A DNA stretch of 64,000 nucleotides from Cherax quadricarinatus (taxonomy: Eukaryota; Arthropoda; Malacostraca; Decapoda; Parastacidae). Positions 43,690 to 55,297 of the stretch are shown here, in pieces. The notes beneath the pieces are model-generated. The model was not told the origin of the DNA and searched no databases. It worked only from the letters and a program-made list of their open reading frames with translations. Position 1 is the stretch's first letter. Each line of letters starts with the position of its first letter. The translations under genes and the position numbers were made by a program. The stretch spans positions 42,466,532 through 42,530,531 of the forward strand of contig NC_091300.1 of the NCBI RefSeq assembly GCF_038502225.1, given 5' to 3'.

Positions 43690-46600
43690 TGTGAGTGTGG
43701 GGGGTGTGTGTGTTGTGCCCCCTACCCGCCTGTGTGGAGGGGAGAAGTGTGTGTTGTGTCCCCTACCCGCCTGTGTGGAGGGGAGAAGTGTGTGTTGTGT
43801 CCCTTACCCGCCTGTGTGGAGGGGAGAAGTGTGTGTTGTGTCCCCTACCCGCCTGTGTGGAGGGGAGAAGTGTGTGTTGTGTCCCTTACCCGCCTGTGTG
43901 GAGGGGAGAAGTGTGTGTTGTGTCCCCTACCCGCCTGTGTGGAGGGGAGAAGTGTGTGTTGTGTCCCTTACCCGCCTGTGTGGAGGGGAGAAGTGTGTGT
44001 TGTGTCCCCTACCCGCCTGTGTGGAGGGGAGAAGTGTGTGTTGTGTCCCTTACCCGCCTGTGTGGAGGGGAGAAGTGTGTGTTGTGCCCCCTACCCGCCT
44101 GTGTGGAGGGGAGAAGTGTGTGTTGTGTCCCTTACCCGCCTGTGTGGAGGGGAGAAGTGTGTGTTGTGTCCCCTACCCGCCTGTGTGGAGGGGAGAAGTG
44201 TGTGTTGTGTCCCCTACCCGCCTGTGTGGAGGGGAGAAGTGTGTGTTGTGTCCCTTACCCGCCTGTGTGGAGGGGAGAAGTGTGTGTTGTGTCCCTTACC
44301 CGCCTGTGTGGAGGGGAGAAGTGTGTGTTGTGTCCCTTACCCGCCTGTGTGGAGGGGAGAAGTGTGTGTTGTGTCCCTTACCCGCCTGTGTGGAGGGGAG
44401 AAGTGTGTGTTGTGTCCCTTACCCGCCTGTGTGGAGGGGAGAAGTGTGTGTTGTGTCCCTTACCCGCCTGTGTGGAGGGGAGAAGTGTGTGTTGTGTCCC
44501 TTACCCGCCTGTGTGGAGGGGAGAAGTGTGTGTTGTGCCCCCTACCCGCCTGTGTGGAGGGGAGAAGTGTGTGTTGTGTCCCCTACCCGCCTGTGTGGAG
44601 GGGAGAAGTGTGTGTTGTGTCCCCTACCCGCCTGTGTGGAGGGGAGAAGTGTGTGTTGTGTCCCCTACCAGCCTGTGTGGAGGGGAGAAGTGTGGGTTGT
44701 GTCCCTTCCCCGCCTGTGGGGAGGGGAGAAGTGTGTGTTGTGTCCCCTACCCGCCTGTGTGGAGGGGAGAAGTGTGTGTTGTGTCCCTTACCCGCCTGTG
44801 TGGAGGGGAGAAGTGTGTGTTGTGTCCCCTACCCGCCTGTGTGGAGGGGAGAAGTGTGTGTTGTGTCCCCTACCCGCCTGTGTGGAGGGGAGAAGTGTGT
44901 GTTGTGTCCCCTACCAGCCTGTGTGGAGGGGAGAAGTGTGTGTTGTGTCCCTTACCCGCCTGTGTGGAGGGGAGAAGTGTGTGTTGTGTCCCTTACCCGC
45001 CTGTGTGGAGGGGAGAAGTGTGTGTTGTGTCCCCTACCCGCCTGTGTGGAGGGGAGAAGTGTGTGTTGTGTCCCCTACCAGCCTGTGTGGAGGGGAGAAG
45101 TGTGTGTTGTGTCCCCTACCAGCCTGTGTGGAGGGGAGAAGTGTGTGTTGTGTCCCTTACCCGCCTGTGTGGAGGGGAGAAGTGTGTGTTGTGTCCCTTA
45201 CCCGCCTGTGTGGAGGGGAGAAGTGTGTGTTGTGTCCCTTACCCGCCTGTGTGGAGGGGAGAAGTGTGTGTTGTGTCCCCTACCCGCCTGTGTGGAGGGG
45301 AGAAGTGTGTGTTGTGTCCCCTACCAGCCTGTGTGGAGGGGAGAAGTGTGTGTTGTGTCCCCTACCAGCCTGTGTGGAGGGGAGAAGTGTGTGTTGTGTC
45401 CCTTACCCGCCTGTGTGGAGGGGAGAAGTGTGTGTTGTGTCCCCTACCAGCCTGTGTGGAGGGGAGAAGTGTGTGTTGTGTCCCCTACCAGCCTGTGTGG
45501 AGGGGAGAAGTGTGTGTTGTGTCCCTTACCCGCCTGTGTGGAGGGGAGAAGTGTGTGTTGTGTCCCTTACCCGCCTGTGTGGAGGGGAGAAGTGTGTGTT
45601 GTGTCCCCTACCAGCCTGTGTGGAGGGGAGAAGTGTGTGTTGTGTCCCCTACCAGCCTGTGTGGGGGAGAAGTGTGTGTTGTGTCCCCTACCAGCCTGTG
45701 TGGAGGGGAGAAGTGTGTGTTGTGTCCCCTACCAGCCTGTGTGGAGGGGAGAAGTGTGTGTTGTGTCCCTTACCCGCCTGTGTGGAGGGGAGAAGTGTGT
45801 GTTGTGTCCCCTACCAGCCTGTGTGGAGGGGAGAAGTGTGTGTTGTGTCCCCTACCAGCCTGTGTGGGGGGAGGAGTGTGTGTTGTGTCCCCTACCAGCC
45901 TGTGTGGAGGGGAGAAGTGTGTGTTGTGTCCCCTACCAGCCTGTGTGGAGGGGAGGAGTGTGTGTTGTGTCCCCTACCAGCCTGTGTGGAGGGGAGGAGT
46001 GTGTGTTGTGTCCCCTACCAGCCTGTGTGGGGGGAGGAGTGTGTGTTGTGTCCCCTACCAGCCTGTGTGGGGGGAGGAGTGTGTGTTGTGTCCCCTACCA
46101 GCCTGTGTGGGGGGAGGAGTGTGTGTTGTGTCCCCTACCAGCCTGTGTGGAGGGGAGGAGTGTGTGTTGTGTCCCCTACCAGCCTGTGTGGAGGGGAGGA
46201 GTGTGTGTGGTGTCCCCTACCAGCCTGTGTGGGGGGAGGAGTGTGTGTTGTGGCCCCTACCAGCCTGTGTGGGGGAGGAGTGTGTGTTGTGGCCCCTACC
46301 AGCCTGTGTGGGGGGAGGAGTGTGTGTTGTGGCCCCTACCAGCCTGTGTGGAGGGGAGGAGTGTGTGTTGTGTCCCCTACCAGCCTGTGTGGGGGGAGGA
46401 GTGTGTGTTGTGTCCCCTACCAGCCTGTGTGGAGGGGAGGAGTGTGTGTTGTGTCCCCTACCAGCCTGTGTGGGGGGAGGAGTGTGTGTTGTGTCCCCTA
46501 CCAGCCTGTGTGGGGGAGGAGTGTGTGTTGTGTCCCCACCAGCCTGTGTGGGGGGAGGAGTGTGTGTTGTGTCCCCTACCAGCCTGTGTGGGGGGAGGAG

Positions 46601-49600
46601 TGTGTGTTGTGTCCCCACCAGCCTGTGTGGGGGGAGGAGTGTGTGTTGTGTCCCCACCAGCCTGTGTGGGGGGAGGAGTGTGTGTTGTGTCCCCTACCAG
46701 CCTGTGTGGGGGGAGGAGTGTGTGTTGTGTCCCCTACCAGCCTGTGTGGGGGGAGGAGTGTGTGTTGTGTCCCCTACCAGCCTGTGTGGGGGGAGGAGTG
46801 TGTGTTGTGTCCCCTACCAGCCTGTGTGGGGGGAGGAGTGTGTGTTGTGTCCCCTACCAGCCTGTGTGGGGGACGAATGTGTGTTGTGTCCCCTACCAGC
46901 CTGTGTGGGGGGAGGAGTGTGTGTTGTGTCCCCTACCAGCCTGTTTGGGGGAGGAATATGTGTTGTGTCCCCTACCAGCCTGTGTGGGGGAGGAGTGTGT
47001 GTTGTGTCCCCTACCAGCCTGTTTGGGGGAGGAATATGTGTTGTGTCCCCTACCAGCCTGTGTGGGGGGGAGGAGTGTGTTTTGTGTCCCCTACCCGCCT
47101 GTGTGGGGGGAGGAGTGTGTGTTGTGTCCCCTACCAGCCTGTGTGGGGGGAGGAATGTGTGTTGCGTCCCCTTCCAGCCTGTGTGGGGGGGAGGACTGTG
47201 TGTTGTGTCCCCTACCAGCCTGTGTGGGGGGAGGATTGTGTGTTGTGTCCCCTACAGCCTGTGTGGGGGGAGGAGTGTCTGTTGTGTCCCCTACCAGCCT
47301 GTGTGGGGGGAGGAGTGTCTGTTGTGTCCCCTACCAGCCTGTGTGGGGGGAGGAGTGTGTGTTGTGTCCCTTACCAGCCTGTGTGGGGGGAGGAGTGTCT
47401 GTTGTGTCCCCTACCAGCCTGTGTGGGGGGAGGAGTGTGTGTTGTGTCCCCTACCAGCCTGTGTGGGGGGAGGAGTGTCTGTTGTGTCCCCTACCAGCCT
47501 GTGTGGGGGGAGGAGTGTGTGTTGTGTCCCTTACCAGCCTGTGTGGGGGGAGGAGTGTCTGTTGTGTCCCCTACCAGCCTGTGTGGGGGGAGGAGTGTGT
47601 GTTGTGTCCCCTACCAGCCTGTGTGGGGGGGAGGACTGTGTGTTGTGTCCCCTACAGCCTGTGTGGGGGAGGAGTGTCTGTTGTGTCCCCTACCAGCCTG
47701 TGTGGGGGGGAGGATTGTGTGTTGTGTCCCCTACCAGCCTGTGTGGGGGGAGGAGTGTGTGTTGTGTCCCCTACCAGCCTGTGTGGGGGGGAGGATTGTG
47801 TGTTGTGTCCCTTACCAGCCTGTGTGGGGGGAGGAGTGTGTGTTGTGTCCCCTACCAGCCTGTGTGGGGGTAGGAGTGTGTGTTGTGTCCCTTACCAGCC
47901 TGTGTGGGGGGAGGAGTGTGTGTTGTGTCCCCTACCAGCCTGTGTGGGGGTAGGAGTGTGTGTTGTGTCCCTTACCAGCCTGTGTGGGGGTAGGAGTGTG
48001 TGTTGTGTCCCTTACCAGCCTGTGTGGGGGTAGGAGTGTGTGTTGTGTCCCTTACCAGCCTGTGTGGGGAGGAGTGTGTGTTGTGTCCCTTACCAGCCTG
48101 TGTGGGGGGAGGAGTGTGTGTTGTGTCCCCTACCAGCCTGTGTGGGGAGGAGTGTGTGTTGTGTCCCCTACCAGCCTGTGTGGGGGGAGGAGTGTGTGTT
48201 GTGTCCCCTACCATCCTGTGTGGGGGAGGAATGTATGTTGTGTCCCCTACCTGCCTGTGTGGGGGGAGGAATGTGTGTTGTCTCCCATACCAGCCTGTGT
48301 GGGGGGAGGAGTGTGTGTGTCCCCTACCCGCCTGTGTGGGGCAGGAGTGTGTTGTGTCCCCTACCAGCCTGTGTGGGGGAGGAATGTGTGTTGTGTCCCC
48401 TACCAGCCTGTGTGGGGGGGAGGAGTGTGTGTTGTATCCCCTACCAGCCTGTGTGGGGGACGAGTGTGTGTTGTGTCCCCTACCAGCTTGTGTGGGGGAG
48501 GAATGTTTGTGTCCCCTACCAGCCTGTGTGGGGGGAGGAATGTGTGTTGTGTCCCCTACCAGCCTGGGAGGGGGAGGAATGTGTGTGTCTCCTACTAGCC
48601 TGGGTGGGGGAGGAGTGTGTGTTGTGTCCCCTTCCAGCCTGTGTGGGGGAGGAGTGTGTGTTGTGTCCCCTACCAGCCTGGGTGGGGGAGGAATGTGTGT
48701 TGTGTCCCCTATCAGCCTGTGTGGGGGGAGGAGTGTGTGTTGTGTCCCCTTCCAGCCTGTGTGGGGGGGAGGAATGTGTGTTGTGTCCCCTACCAGCCTG
48801 GGTGGGGGAGGAGTGTGTGTTGTGTCCCCTACCAGCCTGTGTGGGAGAGGAATGTGTGTTGTGTCCCCTTCCAGCCTGTGTGGGGGGAGGAGTGTGTGTT
48901 GAGTCCCCTACCAGCCTGTGTGGGGGGAGGAGTGCGTGTTGTATCCCCTACCAGCCTGTGTGGGGGAGGAGTGTGTGTTGTGTCCCCTACCAGCCTGGGT
49001 GGGGGAGGAATGTGTGTTGTGTCCCCTATCAGCCTGTGTGGGGGGAGGAGTGTGTGTTGTGTCCCCTTCCAGCCTGTGTGGGGGGGGGAGGAGTGTGTGT
49101 TGAGTCCCCTACCAGCCTGTGTGGGGGGAGGAGTGCGTGTTGTATCCCCTACCAGCCTGTGTGGGGGACGAGTGTGTGTTGTGTCCCCTACCAGCCTGTG
49201 TGGGGGGAGGAGTGTGTGTTGTATCCCCTACCAGCCTGTGTGGGGGGGGGAGGAGTGTGTGTTGTGTCCCCTACCAGCCTGTGTGAGGGGAGGAGTGTGT
49301 GTTGTATCCCCTACCAGCCTGTGTGGGGGGGGGAGTGTGTGTTGTGTCCCCTTCCAGCCTGTGTGGGGGGGGGAGGAGTGTGTGTTGAGTCCCCTACCAG
49401 CCTGTGTGGGGGGAGGAGTGCGTGTTGTATCCCCTACCAGCCTGTGTGGGGGACGAGTGTGTGTTGTGTCCCCTACCAGCATGTGTGGGGGGAGGAGTGT
49501 GTGTTGTGTCCCCTTCCAGCCTGTGTGGGGGGGGGAGGAGTGTGTGTTGTGTCCCCTACCAGCCTGTGTGAGGGGAGGAGTGTGTGTTGTATCCCCTACC

Positions 49601-51360
49601 AGCCTGTGTGGGGGGAGGAGTGTGTGTTGTGTCCCCTTCCAGCCTGTGTGGGGGGGGGAGGAGTGTGTGTTGAGTCCCCTACCAGCCTGTGTGGGGGGAG
49701 GAGTGCGTGTTGTATCCCCTACCAGCCTGTGTGGGGGACGAGTGTGTGTTGTGTCCCCTACCAGCATGTGTGGGGGGAGGAGTGTGTGTTGTGTCCCCTT
49801 CCAGCCTGTGTGGGGGGGGGAGGAGTGTGTGTTGTGTCCCCTACCAGCCTGTGTGAGGGGAGGAGTGTGTGTTGTATCCCCTACCAGCCTGTGTGGGGGA
49901 CGAGTGTGTGTTGTGTCCCCTACCAGCATGTGTGGGGGAAGGAGTGTGTGTTGTGTCCCCTACCAGCCTGTGTGGGGGAAGGAGTGTGTGTTGTATCCCC
50001 TACCAGCCTGTGTGGGGGGAGGAGTGTGTGTTGTATCCCCTACCAGCCTGTGTGGGGGGAGGAGTGTGTGTTGTATCCCCTACCAGCCTGTGTGGGGGGA
50101 GGAGTGTGTGTTGTATCCCCTACCAGCCTGTGTGGGGGAAGGAGTGTGTGTTGTATCCCCTACCAGCCTGTGTGGGGGGAGGAGTGTGTGTTGTGTCCCC
50201 TACCAGCCTGTGTGGGGGGAGGACTGTGTGTTGTATCCCCTACCAGCCTGTGTGGGGGAAGGAGTGTGTGTTGTGTCCCCTACCAGCCTGTGTGACGGAC
50301 GAGTGTGTGTTGTGTCCCCTACCAGCCTGTGTGGGGGGAGGACTGTGTGTTGTATCCGCTACCAGCCTGTGTGGGGGAGGAATGTTTGTGTCCCCTACCA
50401 GCCTGTGTGGGGGGAGGAGTGTGTGTTGTGTCCCCTACCAGCCTGTGTGGGGGGAGGAGTGTGTGTTGTATCCGCTACCAGCCTGTGTAAGGGGAGGAGT
50501 GTGTGTTGTGTCCCCTACCAGCCTGTGTAAGGGGAGGAGTGTGTGTTGTGTCCCCTACCAGCCTGTGTAAGGGGAGGAGTGTGTGTTGTGTCCCCTACCA
50601 GCCTGTGTGACGGACGAGTGTGTGTTGTGTCCCCTACCAGCCTGTGTGGGGGGAGGACTGTGTGTTGTATCCGCTACCAGCCTGTGTGGGGGAGGAATGT
50701 TTGTGTCCCCTACCAGCCTGTGTGGGGGGAGGAGTGTGTGTTGTGTCCCCTACCAGCTTGTGTGGGGGAGGAATGTTTGTGTCCCCTACCAGCCTGTGTG
50801 GGGGGAGGAGTGTGTGTTGTGTCCCCTACCAGCTTGTGTGGGGGAGGAATGTTTGTGTCCCCTACCAGCCTGTGTGGGGGAGGAATGTGTGTTTTGTCCC
50901 CTACCAGCCTGGGTGGGGGAGGAATGTGTGTTGTGTCCCCTACCAGCCTGGGTGGGGGAGAAATGTGTGTTGTGTCCCCTATCAGCCTGTGTGGGGGGAG
51001 GAGTGTGTGTTGTGTCCCCTACCAGTCTGTGTGGGGGAGGAGTGTGTTGTGTCCCCTACCAGCCTGGGTGGGGGAGGAGTGTGTGTTGTGGCCCCTACCA
51101 GCCTGTGTGGGGAGGAGTGTGTGTTGTGTCCCCTACCAGCCTGTGTGGGGGGAGGAGTGTGTGTTGTGTCCCCTACCAGCCTGTGTGGGGGGAGGAGTGG
51201 GTGTTGTGTCCCCTACCAGCCTGTGTAAGGGGAGGAGTGTGTGTTGTGTCCCCTACCAGCCTGTGTAAGGGGAGGAGTGTGTGTTGTGTCCCCTACCAGC
51301 CTGTGTAAGGGGAGGAGTGTGTGTTGTGTCCCCTACCAGCCTGTGTGACGGGGGGGGGAG
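43690..51360 (+). repeat. 41-bp minisatellite, ~7.7 kb
   Basis: About 185 units such as GTGTGTTGTGTCCCCTACC plus CGCCTGTGTGGAGGGGAGAA, period 41 bp (for example AGAAG recurs at 43743 and 43784). The unit lacks stops in all three plus frames, and because 41 is not a multiple of 3 the frames rotate. This produces overlapping open frames of 1,392-1,441 codons that are not proteins. The left part has CCCGCC with GGAGGGGAGAAG; the right part has CCAGCC with GGGGGAGGAG. The array ends at an assembly gap. Confidence 0.97.
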
Positions 51361-51400
51361 TGTGTGTTTTGTCCCGTGACCGCCTTTCCTTGCATCTCAG

Positions 51401-51500
51401 NNNNNNNNNNNNNNNNNNNNNNNNNNNNNNNNNNNNNNNNNNNNNNNNNNNNNNNNNNNNNNNNNNNNNNNNNNNNNNNNNNNNNNNNNNNNNNNNNNNN
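51401..51500. other. Assembly gap (100 N)
   Basis: Exactly 100 ambiguous bases, a conventional scaffold-gap size, placed just after the minisatellite. The true distance and the order across it are uncertain. Confidence 0.99.
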
Positions 51501-51524
51501 TTTACATTTTTACATGTTAAGGAC

Positions 51525-51525
<1 letters not shown>

Positions 51526-51606
<81 letters not shown>
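51526..51606. repeat. (GA)n microsatellite
   Basis: Pure GA dinucleotides of about 80 bp right after the gap. Confidence 0.97.
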
Positions 51607-51609
<3 letters not shown>

Positions 51610-51654
51610 TTCAGTAAGACTGAATCTGGTATTCACCATAAATGAACTCGTGTA

Positions 51655-51756
51655 AGTGATGTATATATAAGAGGATCCTGGGCGGCAGCGACCAGACAGC
51701 GCTGAGTCTCGTCTACTGTGCAGAAGACAACAGTGAAGGGAGAGTAGCAGGTAAGG
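51655..51756 (+). promoter_or_regulatory. Possible core promoter with short first exon
   Basis: TATATATAAG at 51661-51670 is followed about 25-30 bp later by GACCAGACAGC, a plausible start region. A splice-donor-like CAG/GTAAGG then lies at about 51748-51756. No coding exon is visible. All three signals are short, so this is weak evidence. Confidence 0.25.
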
Positions 51757-52144
51757 AACAGGAGAAACAGGATTTCAGAAGAGGAAACAATGCAGGGATA
51801 AGATAATTCATGGACGAAGACCAAAGGGAAAGAAAAATGGAAGACAACAAATAAGTTGAATTACCTGATGAGAAAATGGAAGAAGGTTAATAAGAACTCC
51901 AGACACAACAGAAGAAACATCGGTAACTTAACCCAAGACACAGAGAGGAAAACACAAGAAGTGAAAAAGCATAGTAGAAAATATGGGAAGTGATGAGCAG
52001 AAGAAAACAGAGAAGTAAACAGAAAAGAAGAAATGAAAAGGCAAAGGTGAGAGAAGATGAGCAGCAATTTGAGGAGAGATTTAATAGAAACTGGAGACTA
52101 TTACCAGAGCTAAGGAGAAAAAAGGAGAGAGAAAAGGAAATGAA

Positions 52145-52390
52145 CCTGACATCTGGTGAGACATAATAACGTCGTACAAAATATTTTAAAGGGATGGGGA
52201 GGATGGAGCAGAATAGACTGTTCGAGAGGCGAGAAAGGGGATACACGAGAGCACAATCAGAAGTTAGAGACAAATTTATAACGGGGATACCTGGAACCCT
52301 TTTTCTTTTTTTTTTAGCCTCAGGGTTGTCAGGAAATGCAATGACGTTATCGACAAAGTAGTGAAGGCAGGCTACTCGCACAGTTTAAGG
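52145..52390 (+). pseudogene. CR1-like C-terminal remnant, plus strand
   Basis: Plus-strand translation across stops gives RMEQNRLFERREKG near 52200 and LRVVRKCNDVIDKVVKAGY near 52320. These align with DKDRMFQR and RVVRKWNSLESDVVEAG of the 53237-59895 family. Confidence 0.6.
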
Positions 52391-52796
52391 TAAAGGTATG
52401 ACAGGGCCCACGAGACTAGAAGAATACCCAGCAAGCAGCAAGTCAGAGGCAGAAACAAGAGCTGCAACCACAGATAGCTGAACTCACTTGTTTACGAGTG
52501 GGGATCATACAGTCGTAAGAGAACTGATGTCACCTGGAAATATCCTCTCGCCTGGCTTTTTCGTAATATTAAAAAAAAAAATCCCACTACTGTTGTATCA
52601 CCTTGTTCCCATAGCAGTACTTGCACATCTCGTGGGAAATTAACTACTGCTTAGAGACCCAACCAGATATGTAATTCTCAGTAACATCAATACCATCCTC
52701 CCTATCCATTTCCTCCCACTCCCTCCCCCTCTCCAGTCCCCTCCCCGAATCTCGTCTGCAGCGTCCTCTAATTGGACATGTGGGACTGAGGATGAC

Positions 52797-52915
52797 TAGC
52801 TAGCCGGCATACTGGCTTGTTAGCCGCTTGGTAGACTGGCTAGAAGGCTGCCTTATTAGCAGACTAGTAGATTGTCTAACTTGTTAGCCAACTGGCTGAC
52901 TTATTAGCAGACTAA
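52797..52915. repeat. Imperfect CTGGCTTGTTAGCC repeat
   Basis: Five or six degenerate units around GACTGGCTAG and TTATTAGCAGACTA, each about 20-25 bp. Confidence 0.6.
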
Positions 52916-53236
52916 GAAAGGTTGGACCTACTATAACATTAATGAAGCTTAAGCTTCAGGGCCCCAAATCCCAGAGGAGGTCCAGAAGCCATTTTAGTCC
53001 ACATTGCTTAAAATTTTGGGGTCTACTGTATGAAAAGGGTTTTTTAAAAAATATATTAATATAGTGTTATTCAATACAAAATAGTTAAAACAAAAATTAA
53101 AAGATTATTGAAGTATGATGTAGGCCTAGGTGTTGAAGGTTGCGAAGACGATCCCATAACAGTTCAAGCTTCTGGGGCCACAAAAATGAAGGTTCGCCAC
53201 TGCTAGTAGGCTGACTGGTTGCCTGGTTGGCGCTGT

Positions 53237-53628
53237 GTATGTACTCGCCCATTTAATTGTACTCACCTAATTGTAGTTGCAAGGGTCGAGACTCAGCTCC
53301 TGGCCCCGCCTCTTCACTGAACGCTACTAGGTCCTCTCTCTCCCTGCTCCATGAGCTTTATCATACCTCGTCTTAAAGCTATGTATGGTTCCTGCCTCCA
53401 CTACATCGCTCGCCAGACTGTTCCACTTCCTGACCACTCTATGACTGAAGAAATGCTTCCTAACATCCCTGTGACTCATCTGAGTCTTCAACTTCCAAGA
53501 ATGACCCCTTGTTTCTGTGTTCCCTCTCTGGAACATCCTGTCTCTGTTCACCTTGTCTATTCCACACAGTATTTTGTATGTCGTTATCATGTCTCCTCGG
53601 TCCCTCTTTTCCTCCAGTGTCGTCAGGT

Positions 53629-53636
<8 letters not shown>
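53237..53636 (-). pseudogene. CR1-like 3' copy A
   Basis: 5'-truncated copy. The frame at 53327-53590 reads ITTYKILCGIDKVNRDRMFQ, RGHSWKLKTQMSHRDVRK and VVRKWNSLASDVVEAG. The 3' end carries the family hallmark (complement of GTACTCACCTAATTGTAGTTG). It is joined on its 5' side to a TG microsatellite. Confidence 0.85.

Positions 53637-53701
<65 letters not shown>
53632..53701. repeat. (TG)n microsatellite between retroelement copies
   Basis: About 70 bp of TG between the 5' truncation of copy A and the 3' end of copy B. Confidence 0.95.
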
Positions 53702-53703
<2 letters not shown>

Positions 53704-54346
53704 CACCTAATTGTGCCTCTGGGGTCGATTCATAGCTCCTGGCACCGCCTCTTCAATGGTCGCCGCTAGGGCACTCTTTCCCTGCTCCATGAGCCTTATC
53801 ATACCTCTTCTAAAAGCTATGTATGATACCTGCCTCCACTACATCACGTTCCAGGCTGTTGCACTTCCTGACAACTCTGCAGCAAAAGAAATAATTCCTA
53901 ACATCCCTCTGACTCATCCGAGTCTTCAACTTCCAATTGCGACCCCTTGTTGCTGTGTACCATCTCTGGAACATCCTGTTTCTGTCCACCTTGTCGATTC
54001 CTCTCACTATTTTATGTCCTTATCATGTCTCCTTGTCCCTCCTGTCCTCGAGTCGTTAGGTCGAGTTCTCTTAACCTCTCGTCGTAGGACATGCCCCTTA
54101 AGTCCAGGACTAGTCTCGTTGCAAACCTTTGCACTTTCTTTAGTTTCGTGACGTGCGTGGCTAGGTGTGGGTTCCAAACTGGTGCTGCGTCCTCCAATAT
54201 GGGTCTGACGTACACGGTGTACAGGGTCTGGAACGACTCCTTACTGAGATGTCGGAATGCTATTCTTAGGTTCGCTACTCGCCCGTATGCTGCAGCAGTT
54301 ATTTGGTTGGTGTGCGCCTCAGATGTGCTCGGTATTATACACAATC

Positions 54347-54347
<1 letters not shown>
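53702..54347 (-). pseudogene. CR1-like 3' copy B
   Basis: Minus-strand pieces 54431-54012 and 54007-53810 give AAAYGRVANLRIAFRHLSKE, VRPILEDAAPVWNPHLATHV, VQRFATRLVLDLRGMSYDE and, after a frameshift near 54010, MRGIDKVDRNRMFQ. 5' truncated at a TG microsatellite. Confidence 0.85.
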
Positions 54348-54399
<52 letters not shown>

Positions 54400-54412
54400 T
54401 TGTGTGTGTGTA
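54348..54412. repeat. (TG)n microsatellite between retroelement copies
   Basis: TG tract with one TGATTG interruption, between copy B and the 3' end of copy C. Confidence 0.95.
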
Positions 54413-54417
54413 CTCTC

Positions 54418-55284
54418 CTATTTGTACTCACCTATTTGTGGTTGCAGGGGTCGATTCATAGCTCCTGGCCCCGCCTCTTCACTGATTCCTACTGGGTCCT
54501 CTCTTTTTGCTCCACGAGCTTTATCAAACCTCGTCTTAAAACTATGTATGGTTCCCGCCTCCACTACGTCACTTTCTAGGCTATTCCACTTCCTGACAAC
54601 TTTATGATTGAAGAAATACTTTCTAACGTCCCTTTGACTCAGATGAGTCTTCAACTTCCAATTGTGACCCCTTGTTTCTGTGTCCCATCTCTGGAACATC
54701 CTGTCTTTGTCCACCTTGTCTATTCCTCGCAGTATTTTATATGTCGTTATCGTGACTCCCCTAACCCTCCTGTCCTCCAGTGTCGTCAGGCCGATTTTCC
54801 TTAATCTTTCTTCGTAGACAATCCCCGTAGCTCTGGGATTAGTCTCGTTGCAAACCTTAGCACTTTCTCTAATTTCTTGACGTGCTCGACCAGGTGTGGA
54901 TTCTAAACTGGTGCTGCATACTCCATTATGGGCCTGACGTATATGGTGTATAGAGTCTTGAACGATTCCTGACTGAGGTATCGGAACGCTATTCTTAGGT
55001 TTGCCAGACACCAGTATGCTGCAGCAGTTATCTGACTGATGTGGGCCTCAGGAGATGTACTCGGTATTATACTCACCCAAAGATCTTTTTCCTTGAGTGA
55101 AGTTTACAGTCTTTGGCCACCTAGACTATACTCTGTCCGCGGTGTTCTTTGCCCTTCCCCGACCTTCATGACTTTGTAGTCGGCGGCGTTAAATTCCATG
55201 AGCCAGTTGCTGGACCAGGCTTGTAGCCTGTCCAGGTCTCTTTGTAGTTCTGCCTGATCCTCGACCGATTTAATTCTACTCGTT
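54418..55284 (-). pseudogene. CR1-like RT C-terminal part (copy C)
   Basis: Continuation of the copy C RT beyond the locus g insertion: EDQAELQRDLDRLQAWSSNW near 55250, TAAAYWCLANLRIAFRYL near 55010, then the 197-codon frame 55011-54418 with LEDRRVRGVTITTYKILRG, DKVDKDRMFQRWDTETRGHN and VVRKWNSLESDVVEAGTIH. Two stops and frameshifts lie between 55280 and 54840. Confidence 0.82.
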
Positions 55285-55297
55285 AACTTTACATCAT

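Noticed and set aside
43691..48033. Three overlapping open frames of 1,392-1,441 codons (CVVSPTRLCGGEK-type repeats)
   Set aside because: They are one 41-bp unit read in three rotating frames with no stop in the unit. Equal openness in all frames is a property of the repeat, not of coding selection.
52960..53210. Possible hAT-like or other DNA transposon fragment (AAGCTTCAGGGCCCC...GGTTCGCCACTGC)
   Set aside because: It looks repeat-like, but I could not find terminal inverted repeats, a target duplication or coding sequence to support a call.
53509..54399. Cysteine/valine runs and antisense open frames (for example MYGSCLHYI...) in the CR1-like copies
   Set aside because: These are TG-microsatellite translations and antisense shadows of the retroelement RT C-terminus.
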